Of a stretch of 64,000 nt of DNA, positions 12,083-21,200 are shown piece after piece. The notes under the pieces are model-generated. The model worked only from the letters and a program-made list of their open reading frames with translations, was not told where the DNA came from and ran no database searches. Numbering within the stretch: the stretch's first letter is position 1; each line of letters begins with the position of its first letter. Location: the NCBI GenBank assembly GCA_032164295.1, contig JAJHTX010000001.1:3968001-4032000 (forward strand). Reading direction: 5' to 3'. The translations under genes were made by a program, and so were the position numbers. The DNA is from Inonotus obliquus. Lineage: Eukaryota > Basidiomycota > Agaricomycetes > Hymenochaetales > Hymenochaetaceae.

Positions 12083-13297
12083 ATGATCAGCCTACCTCCC
12101 GAACTTGTCATCAACATCATAAAGGATGCGTGTCTCGACGACTTTGGCAAGACCGCTCGGAGTATTGGTCTCGTTTCGAAGACCCTGCGGACCATCGTAG
12201 AGCCACTGGAACTGAGATCCGTTGCAGTGTCCGGCATCAAGCAGCTCGAAGGTTTTACTGCGAGATTGGAGAGGGCTCAAGCAGGGACGAGCGAAGATGG
12301 CGCAGAGAAAAGTTCGAGTCGAAAAGTCGAAGTTCACCATCTATTTATAAGCGAGCTTACCGAAGAACATGCGCTGGCCTTGGAGATACCCTTTACGGAG
12401 CCTATCATCAGTGACGATGACATAGAGTCAAACGTACGTATGGCTGACCCCTGGATGAGGGAGGAGATTACGGAACGTGCATACGTCAAGCTTCGGAAGG
12501 AATGGAGTGAGCTGGATAGGTCCTACCGTGTAGACGTCAAGAAATTCTGGAGCCTAACGTCCGCGCTTGTGAGGAATACAAGTCCTTCCCTCAAGTCACT
12601 TTCACTACTCGCATCGGATAGTTGGTATGGGGATAGGCCTCCGCACATCAAACGAGACCGGTCGTTTCAAACAAAGGTTTTGGGCTGTCTTTCGGGTGTC
12701 TCATTCCCTGATCTCGTCTACCTTGAAGTCGATCACAACGCAGAGCGGGAGAATGCTGCCTTCGGATCCCGATCACCATTTCTGACTCCGCATTGTCCGC
12801 AACTGCGCCGCTTATACATTAGGTCGCAAGACATTGTCCTCTGGGGCGGGAATCAGGGTTATGTCATGCACCCTCTGTTTCGTGACTATCCATCCACACT
12901 GAGAGACGCGTGTCTTTGTGGCGGAGACGTTTTGAGACCCGTTCTACGACTTCTTTTCGGAGTTGATTGGAAGGACACAGCAGCAGGTAAACGCTTGCCT
13001 GGAAATCTGCGATCGCTTGTGTTGCGCCTGGATTTTCTGCCCAAGGATGCCGTAGAAAAAGTCTCCGAGTTCAATGCGTTTAAACCTACCTTGAAATCCT
13101 ACATCAGAACGCGGAAAGAAGACATCGAGAAAGTGAAGGAGTTACGCATCGAAGGCTTGGAAACCCCCCTCCCATACTGGCACTCGATAGATTTTCGTGA
13201 CCGTTACCCTTACTGGACTTGGTTTCCTGAAGAAGGGCAACGACACTACGGACGAATGCTTACTGAACTGCTGAAGGAGTGTCGGGAGTCGGCGTAG
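12083..13297 (+). CDS. F-box family protein
   Basis: This is a single-exon 404-aa protein. The N-terminal F-box-like block is MISLPPELVINIIKDACLDD, then FGKTARSIGLVSKTLRTIVE, and is expected to bind Skp1. Conserved family blocks follow: PLELRSVAVSGIKQLEGFTA; HHLFISELTEEHALALEIP; KKFWSLTSALVRNTSPSLKS; LGCLSGVSFPDLVYLEVDH; HCPQLRRLYIRSQ; MHPLFRDYPSTLRDACLCGG; AGKRLPGNLRSLVLRLDFLP; and PYWTWFPEEGQRHYGRML. The middle and C-terminal parts resemble degenerate leucine-rich repeats and would be the substrate-binding side. The ATG at 12083 is chosen because it sits at the position of the family start; upstream in-frame codons contain no ATG. It heads a tandem array with the genes at 14039 and 16253. 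It is intact and probably functional as an SCF adaptor; the target is unknown. Confidence 0.82.
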   Translation: MISLPPELVINIIKDACLDDFGKTARSIGLVSKTLRTIVEPLELRSVAVSGIKQLEGFTARLERAQAGTSEDGAEKSSSRKVEVHHLFISELTEEHALALEIPFTEPIISDDDIESNVRMADPWMREEITERAYVKLRKEWSELDRSYRVDVKKFWSLTSALVRNTSPSLKSLSLLASDSWYGDRPPHIKRDRSFQTKVLGCLSGVSFPDLVYLEVDHNAERENAAFGSRSPFLTPHCPQLRRLYIRSQDIVLWGGNQGYVMHPLFRDYPSTLRDACLCGGDVLRPVLRLLFGVDWKDTAAGKRLPGNLRSLVLRLDFLPKDAVEKVSEFNAFKPTLKSYIRTRKEDIEKVKELRIEGLETPLPYWHSIDFRDRYPYWTWFPEEGQRHYGRMLTELLKECRESA

Positions 13298-13379
13298 TAG
13301 CATGAAAGGCACATCGAACAATGAGTATTTTCTGACCTTTTCACTTGCTTACCCAGGCGCTCAGGAAAAGCGACACCAA

Positions 13380-13703
13380 AAGCTCCTCAACGATGTATTA
13401 TACATAAAGAACTCCTGTGATTTTTTCAGTTGCCAAATCTTTGTACTACCCGTCGAACTTATCAGGCCGATTCTCGAATATGATTGTATCGATGACTTTG
13501 GAGAAGCGACTGAGAGAGTTGGTCTCGTAACCAAATTCTCTACTTTAGGACAACTACTGAGCCGATCGAGTTCCGAGACTGACGCACGCTTCGGTATCAG
13601 GAGATTTGAAGGTTTCCATGAGAAGCTACAACGCAGTCGGACAAAGGGAAGGTGGGACATCGTGATCGTTCTTCAGCAGACGACTAGACGAGGTGCGATG
13701 TGA
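13380..13703 (+). pseudogene. F-box relic downstream of the 12083 gene
   Basis: VLPVELIRPILEYDCIDDFG, then EATERVGLVTKFSTLGQLLS, is an F-box start from a different subfamily than the upstream gene. It is closer to EYACIDDFGK of the 891-2008 gene. After it the frame is shifted: the DNA for IEFR is read as SSSETDARFG. The sequence fades after about 100 residues near a point equivalent to ISELDE. The same truncated relic recurs downstream of other copies at 15700, 26590, 47710 and 51775, so it was copied together with the gene. Confidence 0.75.
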
Positions 13704-14038
13704 TACCTTTAAACCACCATTGATTACGAAAAAGAAAATACTGGACTAGAAGCCACGGCCCAGCAAGAAAGCGTTGAAGTTTCCGTAAAGAATAGTGAAT
13801 TTTGATGATCGGACATCGAGAGATAGAGGCGTCGACGCAATGGTAGCACGTTTGGTGGATTTCTGAACATTGCAAAACTGATAGAGACTCGCCTGTCGTA
13901 GATTCTCATATTTCATTTCGTTTTTTTTTCTTTTCTCCGAAAAATTTGAACACGTAAGCATCTCTACGGACTTTGCCGCGAGCCCCATTTCATTTCATGC
14001 GGCTATTTCTTTCCTTCTTTCTTTCTACTGCTCGCGCG
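13704..14038. other. linker of the F-box tandem unit
   Basis: This is non-coding spacer between the relic and the next gene. Its last 60 bases (ctttgccgcga.. up to the ATG) resemble the 5' flanks of the 16253 and 47371 copies, so the upstream region was duplicated with the gene. Confidence 0.5.
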
Positions 14039-15352
14039 ATGAAACTGCCTCTCGAACTCATCATCAAAATTGTCGAGGATGCGTGTACAGACGACTTTGG
14101 CAAGACCGCTCGGAACATCGGCCTCGTCTCGAAGGATTTGCGGGCGGTTGCAGAGCCTCTCGAGCTGAGATCCGTTGCAGTGTCCGGCGTCAAACAGCTC
14201 GAAGGATTTACTGCGAGATTGGAGAAGGCTCGAGCGGAGACGAGCGGAGATGATGCAGAGAAAAGGTCGAGTCGAAAGGTCGAAGTTCACCATCTGTTTA
14301 TAAGCGAGCTCACCGAAGAACATGCGCTGGCCTTGGAGATACCCTATACGAGGCCTATCATCAGTGACAGTGACGCGGAGATGAATGTACGTGGGGAGGA
14401 CTACTGGAAGGAATACTGGGTGATGGAAGATAGATTGAAGAATGGACACGGCGATTGCTCCGTGGACGATGGATTCACCCGTGAATTATTTAAACGTCGG
14501 GAGGAATGGGAGGAGCTGAGAAATAGATTGGACCGGGCATACTTCGAACTTCGGGAGGAATGGACTGAGCTGTACAGGTCCTACCGCACAGGCATACAGC
14601 AATTCTGGAGCCTCGCATCCGCTCTGGTGAAGAACTCAAGTCCTTCCCTCAAGTCGCTCTCACTACTCGCCTCGGATAGTTGGTTTAGGGTTAGGCTCCC
14701 GGAGAGGCAACTAGTCTGGTCAGACGATCGGAAGGTTTTAGGCTGTCTTTCGGGTATCTCGTTTCCCAGTCTCGCCTACCTTGCAGTCGATCATTATGCA
14801 TATTGGGAAAATGCTGCCTTCGAATCCTGGTCACCGTATGTGACTCCGCATTGTCCACAACTGCGCCGCTTATACATCAGGTCGCAAAGCATCGCCTTCT
14901 TCAACGGTAATTATGCCATGCATCCTCTGTTTCGTGACTACCCGTCCACACTGAGGGACGTGTGTCTTTGTGCCTTTGACGCGTTGAGTCCCGTACTGCG
15001 AATCCTTTTCGGACGTGACTGGGAGGACACAGCGGCAGGTAAACGCTTGCCTGGAAATCTGCGATCGCTTGTGTTGCGCCTGGATTTTCTGCCCTACTCT
15101 GCCAAAGAAAATGCCTCGAGGTTCAGTGTGTTCAAGTCTTCCTTGGAACAATCCTGTAGAAGGCCGAAAGAAGACATCGATAAAGTGAAGGAGTTGCGCA
15201 TCGATGGCTTGGAAGCCCCCCTCCCATACTGGCACTCGATTGATTTTCGTGCCTACTGCCCTTACTGGACTTGGTTTCCTGAAGAAGGGCAACGACGCTA
15301 TGGACCAATGCTAGCTGAAATGCTGAAGGAGTGTCGGGAGTCGGCAAAGTAA
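14039..15352 (+). CDS. F-box family protein
   Basis: This is a single-exon 437-aa paralogue of the 12083 gene. The F-box block is MKLPLELIIKIVEDACTDDF, then GKTARNIGLVSKDLRAVAEP. It carries all the family blocks (HHLFISELTEEHALALEIP, FWSLASALVKNSSPSLKSLS, LFRDYPSTLRDVCLC, AGKRLPGNLRSLVLRLDFLP, PYWTWFPEEGQRRYGPML). An insertion of about 33 residues near position 140-190 contains two similar Glu/Arg-rich units (RREEWEELRN and LREEWTELYR). The pseudogene at 25205 shares it, so the two form a subgroup. The start chosen is ATG 14039, which aligns with the starts at 16253 and 47371; an in-frame ATG at 13997 would add 14 residues. It is intact, with a likely SCF-adaptor role and unknown target. Confidence 0.82.
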   Translation: MKLPLELIIKIVEDACTDDFGKTARNIGLVSKDLRAVAEPLELRSVAVSGVKQLEGFTARLEKARAETSGDDAEKRSSRKVEVHHLFISELTEEHALALEIPYTRPIISDSDAEMNVRGEDYWKEYWVMEDRLKNGHGDCSVDDGFTRELFKRREEWEELRNRLDRAYFELREEWTELYRSYRTGIQQFWSLASALVKNSSPSLKSLSLLASDSWFRVRLPERQLVWSDDRKVLGCLSGISFPSLAYLAVDHYAYWENAAFESWSPYVTPHCPQLRRLYIRSQSIAFFNGNYAMHPLFRDYPSTLRDVCLCAFDALSPVLRILFGRDWEDTAAGKRLPGNLRSLVLRLDFLPYSAKENASRFSVFKSSLEQSCRRPKEDIDKVKELRIDGLEAPLPYWHSIDFRAYCPYWTWFPEEGQRRYGPMLAEMLKECRESAK

Positions 15353-15699
15353 TATGAAAGGCACGTTGAACAATGTGCGTTTTCTGGTATTTTCGTTTAC
15401 TAATTCAAACTGTCAGGTAAAGGGGTGAAAAGTGTCTACAACAATGTATTATACATAAAAATTTCCTGTGATGGTAGCTGTACTCTATAAATCTGTACTG
15501 GATTCTTGGCCGCATCTATGTTCTCAAGTTGGCGGGAGGCACTCAATTTCCTGCTACGGTTTCTGTTTGTGGGAGTGAGTGAGCCCCTCTTACGCGGGAG
15601 AGTTTGGATAGGTGAGAGTGCAATTTGCTATCGAAGAAGTGCGAAGAAAGAGGAGAACAACCAGGCCAGCAAAGCCATCTTTTGAAAGCCCCTACTTCC
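15353..15699. repeat. linker repeat of the F-box unit
   Basis: The non-coding stretch around 15545-15615 (ctgctacggtttctgtttgt, then gggagtgagtgagcccctc) recurs in opposite orientation at about 45945-46010 and 52190-52260. In each case it is next to an F-box gene's 3' end. It marks the duplicated unit gene + linker + relic. Confidence 0.65.
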
Positions 15700-16014
15700 G
15701 TTATACATGATACCGGGTCTATTGTATCCAAATTTCCAGTCTCCAGATCATTCATATGCTTGTACCGATGGCTCTGGAGAAACGACTCGGCGGACAGGTC
15801 TCGTATCAAAGTTCTCTGGGACTATAGAACATTTGCTCAGCAATTCGAGTTTCGATCTGTTGTGGTTTTTGCCAGGGGATTTCGAGGTTCCCAAGAGACG
15901 CTGAAATGCGCAGTCGGACGAGTCGGTTGGGAAGGACGGATATCCGATATAGTGATTGCTTTTTTCTCATCAGCGAACTCGACGAGGTGCATGCGATGCG
16001 ACGTGTACCTGTAA
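15700..16014 (+). pseudogene. F-box relic downstream of the 14039 gene
   Basis: Pieces YACTDGSGETTRRTGLVSKF, then HLLSNSSFDLLWFLPGDFEV and, in another frame, FEFRSVVVFARGFRG, match the relic at 13380. It ends with an ISELDEVHAMR remnant. Multiple frame changes show it is dead. Confidence 0.7.
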
Positions 16015-16252
16015 ACCAGAATTGATTACGAAAAGTGAGTACTGAAAGACACGATTGGGCAAGAAAACTTTGATGCTTTCCGTGAAGAATACTAGTGACG
16101 AATGTTGGTGATGTGCAATGACTCTCATTGTCATCATTGAATAATTTGAAAATGTGAACAGCATTCTCGGACTTCACCGCGAGACTATTACCGCTCGCCG
16201 CATGTCCATCATACCGACAAGAACAGCTTTCTGAAGTGTTCGTGATGAAGCG

Positions 16253-16516
16253 ATGAAACTGCCTTTCGAACGCATCGTCAAAATTGTTGAGGATGCATGT
16301 ACTGACGATTTTGGCAAGACCGCTCGGAACGTCGGCCTCGTCTCGAAAAATTTGCGGGCGATTGCAGAGCCTCTCGAGCTCACGTCACCATACACGTCCC
16401 TCTCAAACTGTGCATTCTCACCTCTTATCCTCATACACAGGTCGCACAATGGGACACATCTCCAACCTCTCTCTTCGACTCATATGAGCAAGACTTTCAA
16501 CGAATTGCCTGAGTGA
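16253..16516 (+). pseudogene. F-box family copy truncated after the F-box
   Basis: MKLPFERIVKIVEDACTDDF, then GKTARNVGLVSKNLRAIAEP and LEL, matches the paralogues. After codon 43 the sequence switches abruptly to unrelated DNA reading TSPYTSLSNCAFSPL.. and stops after 87 residues. Three hundred and fifty residues of the family protein are missing. It marks the right-hand breakpoint of the tandem array. If translated it would be a bare F-box with a short unrelated tail, which could in principle still bind Skp1; that is speculation. Confidence 0.8.
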
Positions 16517-18208
16517 CTCTAGCATAAGACAGAAACTCGATGCAGATAACCCAAGTCAACCAGCGTAAGGCTGCGTTGCGGCGCGCAGAAATGGATGAGG
16601 CGGATGTTCCCCGTCCGATATTCTCTTTCAGCCTACTGCCCAACTCCATTCCCTTTTCTGGTTGGTGAAGAAAAGTCACTGTCGCGTAACGTCACGAAAG
16701 TTATGTACCCGTACCGTACCATGCTTCGTCACGCAGCATCTCTCATCGTCCTTCGACTTACAATTTTTCTCTCGGCTTTTCCTTTTCGTCTTTTTGGCTC
16801 AGGCTATGCAGACAGGGAATGGGTATTCTGGCACAGACAAGCTTCCAAGGCATTCACAACGAGCAGCTAAGATTTCATCAGAGCAGTAAGCACAGTTCTC
16901 TATGTACAACACAATTCTCAGATACCTCCTGATGGATAGACTGTGGTGTAAGTTCAAGCTACCAAGTTCGATGGCATGTGCCGCTATCTTTTCTTTTCGA
17001 GAGTGCAGAAAGCTCGGGTTTGTTACATGATGAAGCTTGTTGAATTATCAAGACCGAACTAATCATGGTACCTGAGTCTAGTTAGACGGTAGACCTCGTA
17101 TTAGTATTTTGCGATTCGTTCATCGCCTTTTTCTACAACCGATATCATCGCTAACTTGAACATATCCCACCAAGGGTGATAAAAAAAATAAAAATAAAAA
17201 AGGTACGCCTCGAGTTCTATTGTTGCAGATGTTGTCCGATACCCATGCATTTAATCATAATTCACTGCTCTCCCTCTCCTTTCCTTGCTTCCCTTCTCTA
17301 CTCAAACGCACACTCAGTGTCATGACCGATCTTACTGCAGTATCGCCCACGGTCAAGCCTTTGTCAATATCTCTGTTGGTGGTAGTACAATAGGAATCAC
17401 AGCCTCAGCGCATCTTTCAGAAGATCATTCACAGACTTTACTTTCAGTCTAGTTGAAGCCGGAAATGACGACCGCATAAGTCCGGAGATATCCGATGTCC
17501 GAGTCAATGGATACGGTGCGGTATTTGGAGCGAGCTCGGATTGGGGATGGGATGAAGTACTATCCTAGGAGAGCTCATGTATGCGTTGTCATATACCCCT
17601 GGACTTGTTCGCGCTGCGAATATTATTTGTCTGGTGCATGAGAACTAAAGGGAATGTGTAAAGATGCTCGCAACCGGGTCAAACATTCTGAGACTCTGGT
17701 ATTAGTGTACTCTGTGTATACTAAGGATACTCTATGAGAAAATCCTAGCCCTACTCGAATATATACCCGGCCCTGAGTCGTGATTGGAACTAGTTGTCAC
17801 TAACGTAAGTGATCAAGTCCCAGAATGATTTGACTCAATGTCTGACTCTTGAGCTTGTCATACTGACATGCTAAAATCGCAGAAGGTAATCCGAATTGCC
17901 TTGTTCAAAAGCTTGTCGTGGGACCTAGCTCACTTGCATTGCATTGAAGGAATGAGAATGAAAGTGCCGCCAACATTCTTTGTATCCTATCATCAACCAC
18001 TCCAACCTACTGCATACTTGGACACTTCACCCAAGGCAAATCACTAGGTACAAGTCCTTTCATAAGTCTCTTGTAGAAGAAATACCACACAACACACGCT
18101 CACAAAAGGAATGTAGTAAAGAACGATACTTTGTATATTGCATACGCCACTACACTCATCAATGAACATGGTTTGCGTAAGCGATGGAGAAGAAGGATAC
18201 AATTGCAT
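16517..18208. other. intergenic, nothing recognised
   Basis: There is an A-rich tract at about 17180-17200. No ORF has family motifs. It is the 3' flank of the NLR-like gene. Confidence 0.4.
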
Positions 18209-21200
18209 CTATGAATCTGGCAACGAAAAGCCTTCAGGCCAACCCGGACCTATTGGAGAATTTACAAAGTCCAACTTTGTAGAAAATTGAGAAAGAACAG
18301 CAGTGTTTCGCGGTCGCCAAAGGGTTGCGCGCATGTCCTCCGGGATCCAAGTAAGCAATTCTCCCCGCTCACTGAGCACCCATCCATCCTCGGATAAAGT
18401 CCAGTTCGACAGTAAAGATTTCCTGGTCCTACTCTTGACATCAACAATACTCGAGTCGTCGCCGTCGTCACTCCAGTAACCCGGGCCTGTTTCTCCGATA
18501 GATGATGGAGATGATGACGAGACAGTAGCAGCGAACTCTCCAGTATAATCCAATTCACTTTTCAATCTCCAAATGCGAATCGTAAGGTCCCTATAACCTG
18601 TTACAAAGAATCTGCCATCCGGAGAGAACGCACAGGCAGTCGGCTCCGTATATCCCTTGAATTCATCCAAGAGGCGACCGCTGTTGACATCAAATAATCC
18701 AACCCGCGAACCACGACATAAGACGACTCGACTCCGATCCGAGGACAATGCCACCACATCATAGCCACGACCTAAGAATGTTTCAGAGACTATCACACCG
18801 CTGGTGAGGTCCCAGATGCGAGTCATCCCAGAAAAATCGACAGAGACAGCGGATCTCCCATCTGAGGAGAGAGCAAACAAAAGGAGGGGTGTGCCGATTT
18901 GTTCTAAGCAGTGTGTGACATTAGAATGGTCGATGAGCGGCGCCCCACTGTCGGCGTTCCAGACGCAGATCGTCCCATCTATAGAATGTGATACAATAGA
19001 TGTCCTGCCCGACAAGAACGCAACTAACGTCACTTCATCCGTATGCCCTTCGAATGGAGGCAAGACGAGGTCTCCAGTAATGGTATCCCAGACACGAACT
19101 GTCTTATCCTCTGACCCTGACACGATCCGCGTCCCATCCGACGAGAATGCGACCGAGGTAATTGTATCTGTATGTCCTTTGAGATGCAAGACGGGTTCTC
19201 CAGTGACGGCGTTCCAGACACGGATCGTGTTATCTTCAGAACCTGAAGCGGTGTATTTGCCATCAGGGGAGAACGCAACCGACGTGACTGTGCGCGTGTG
19301 TTCTACTGAAGGAGTTTTGGAAGTGACCGTGTTGATCTTGCAGCTGTCAAAATCCCATACGCAAATGCCCTTGAAGTGACATGACATGACACGTCTGCCA
19401 TCGGGAGAGAATGAGACTGAACGAGTAATACCTAGATTTGGCCGCAATGGACCACAGACACGTGCGCCTGTGCGGACATCCCAGATAGTTGTGCCATCCT
19501 CAGAGCCTGCGGCAACGTAACTACTATCGGGGGAGAATGCAACCGAAACGACGCGATCTCTATGCCCTTTGAGTGGTGGCGAGGCGGGGACAAGCTTGCC
19601 CTTGTCAATATTCCAGATGCGGACCGTCGAATCCCGGGAACCTGAGGCAACGTATTCGCCATTTGGGGAGAACGTGACTGAGCTGACGATGTCCGTGTGA
19701 CCTTTGGACGGCGACCCGATGAGCTTTCCACTGTGGACGTCCCAGATGCAGATTGCTCCATACTCCGATCCTGAGGCGAGGTATCTTCCGTCAGGAGAGA
19801 ATGAGACAGATGAGACCGCTTTCTCATGTCCTACAAGTGTTGATACGAGTGTACCAGTGCTGGCGTCCCATATCCGAATCGTCGTGTCTCTAGAGCCTGA
19901 AGCGATATATTTGCAGTCTGGAGAGAATGCAAGCGATACGATTTCGTCATCATGTCCTTCAAATGGACCTGACACGAGCTTGCTGCTGTCAACATCCCAT
20001 ATAGAAAATGCTTGCCCGGAGAATTGACTCATGGCCAAGTGCTTGATATCGTGAGAAAATGACGTGATAGACCACCGAGCATGCCTATTGGACAGTGAAT
20101 TTCTTGAGAGACGCATGCCGCTGTCAGAGTCCCAGACCGAGAGTTCGAGGCGTATGCCTTTCGGGACCCATGAGCACACAGCGACGCGCCTCCCATCGGA
20201 TGAAAACGCCGCTGAAAATTTACCTTCAGAGCCCCTCAGAATCTGAGTATACCGTGCTGGAGGTTTCGTTCCTATTCTATCGACGCAGATGGTCGGATAT
20301 ATCGTTGAATAATGTTTCGCAACGATTGATTCAAATTTCCACAGCGACACGGCTGAAAGGTATATTTGAGGTGCGCTTTGAGAGATCGGATATGCAAAAG
20401 CGCTCGCTAGTCTGTACGATGCCCATAAGAAGGAAGACAGCTCAGTGTCGGTCGTCTACAAGGAGTTGAGCAAGTCTGGAATGATCATGGTCGAGACGAC
20501 TAACCGTACAACGCAGGGTAACTTCATAAAGAGCACGTCCAACGATTAGATTGTAATCATTCGTGAGACTAAGCACCTCGAACCAATGTAGAAGATGGGA
20601 CTTTAGGAAGTGCTCTAGTTTCCCCAGCAGGCCGCTCCAGGTATCCGACGACAACTCGCACACGTGTACGTGCCAGTAACGACATGCATAGAGCAGATGT
20701 GGCGGGATGTTCTGACTGATACGTTCTTGAAGGTCTGCGATATCCTCGTTACGGACAAACGATGTTTCGAGGCGACAGATATTGAATCGCAGGTTGCCAT
20801 TCATAACATCGAAGCATTTCTCGGTGACTGCCATCCTCTGATCAAGTTCTCTGATGTTCCAGGGCTTGCCTTCGGACCTCGTGGGCGACAATAAATAATC
20901 GGCGAACGAGGCGTGATGCAGCCGAACGGGATGCTCTCTTTCATAGTTAACTAAAGAGCGCAGCTGGCTCAGCAAACGATCAACCACGTCTTCCTTGACT
21001 CCAAGGAATCCGGCGATGTCCTTGCTCAACAATGCTTCCTTCGTAACCAGAATAAGTCCAATAACGCTCGTAAAAGTATTTCTCCATCTCGAATCCTCCC
21101 ACATAATTTCCAAACCCTGGAGCGCGGTCGCATACAGACCGTCAAGTCCGCTTGCACCACCTATCCGGATATCCTCTAGGAGTGTCTCAAGCGCGTCCTG

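Noticed and set aside
13973..14038. Longer N-terminus for the 14039 F-box protein
   Set aside because: It begins at a TTG; the position of ATG 14039 is conserved in the paralogues.
18804..19379. 191-aa + strand ORF
   Set aside because: It is antisense to the WD40 exon; its regular composition comes from the repeats on the other strand.
19000..20000. Regular spacing that could suggest a CRISPR or satellite array
   Set aside because: It is the WD40 repeats of a coding exon; spacing of about 125-130 nt with diverged units, in a eukaryote.
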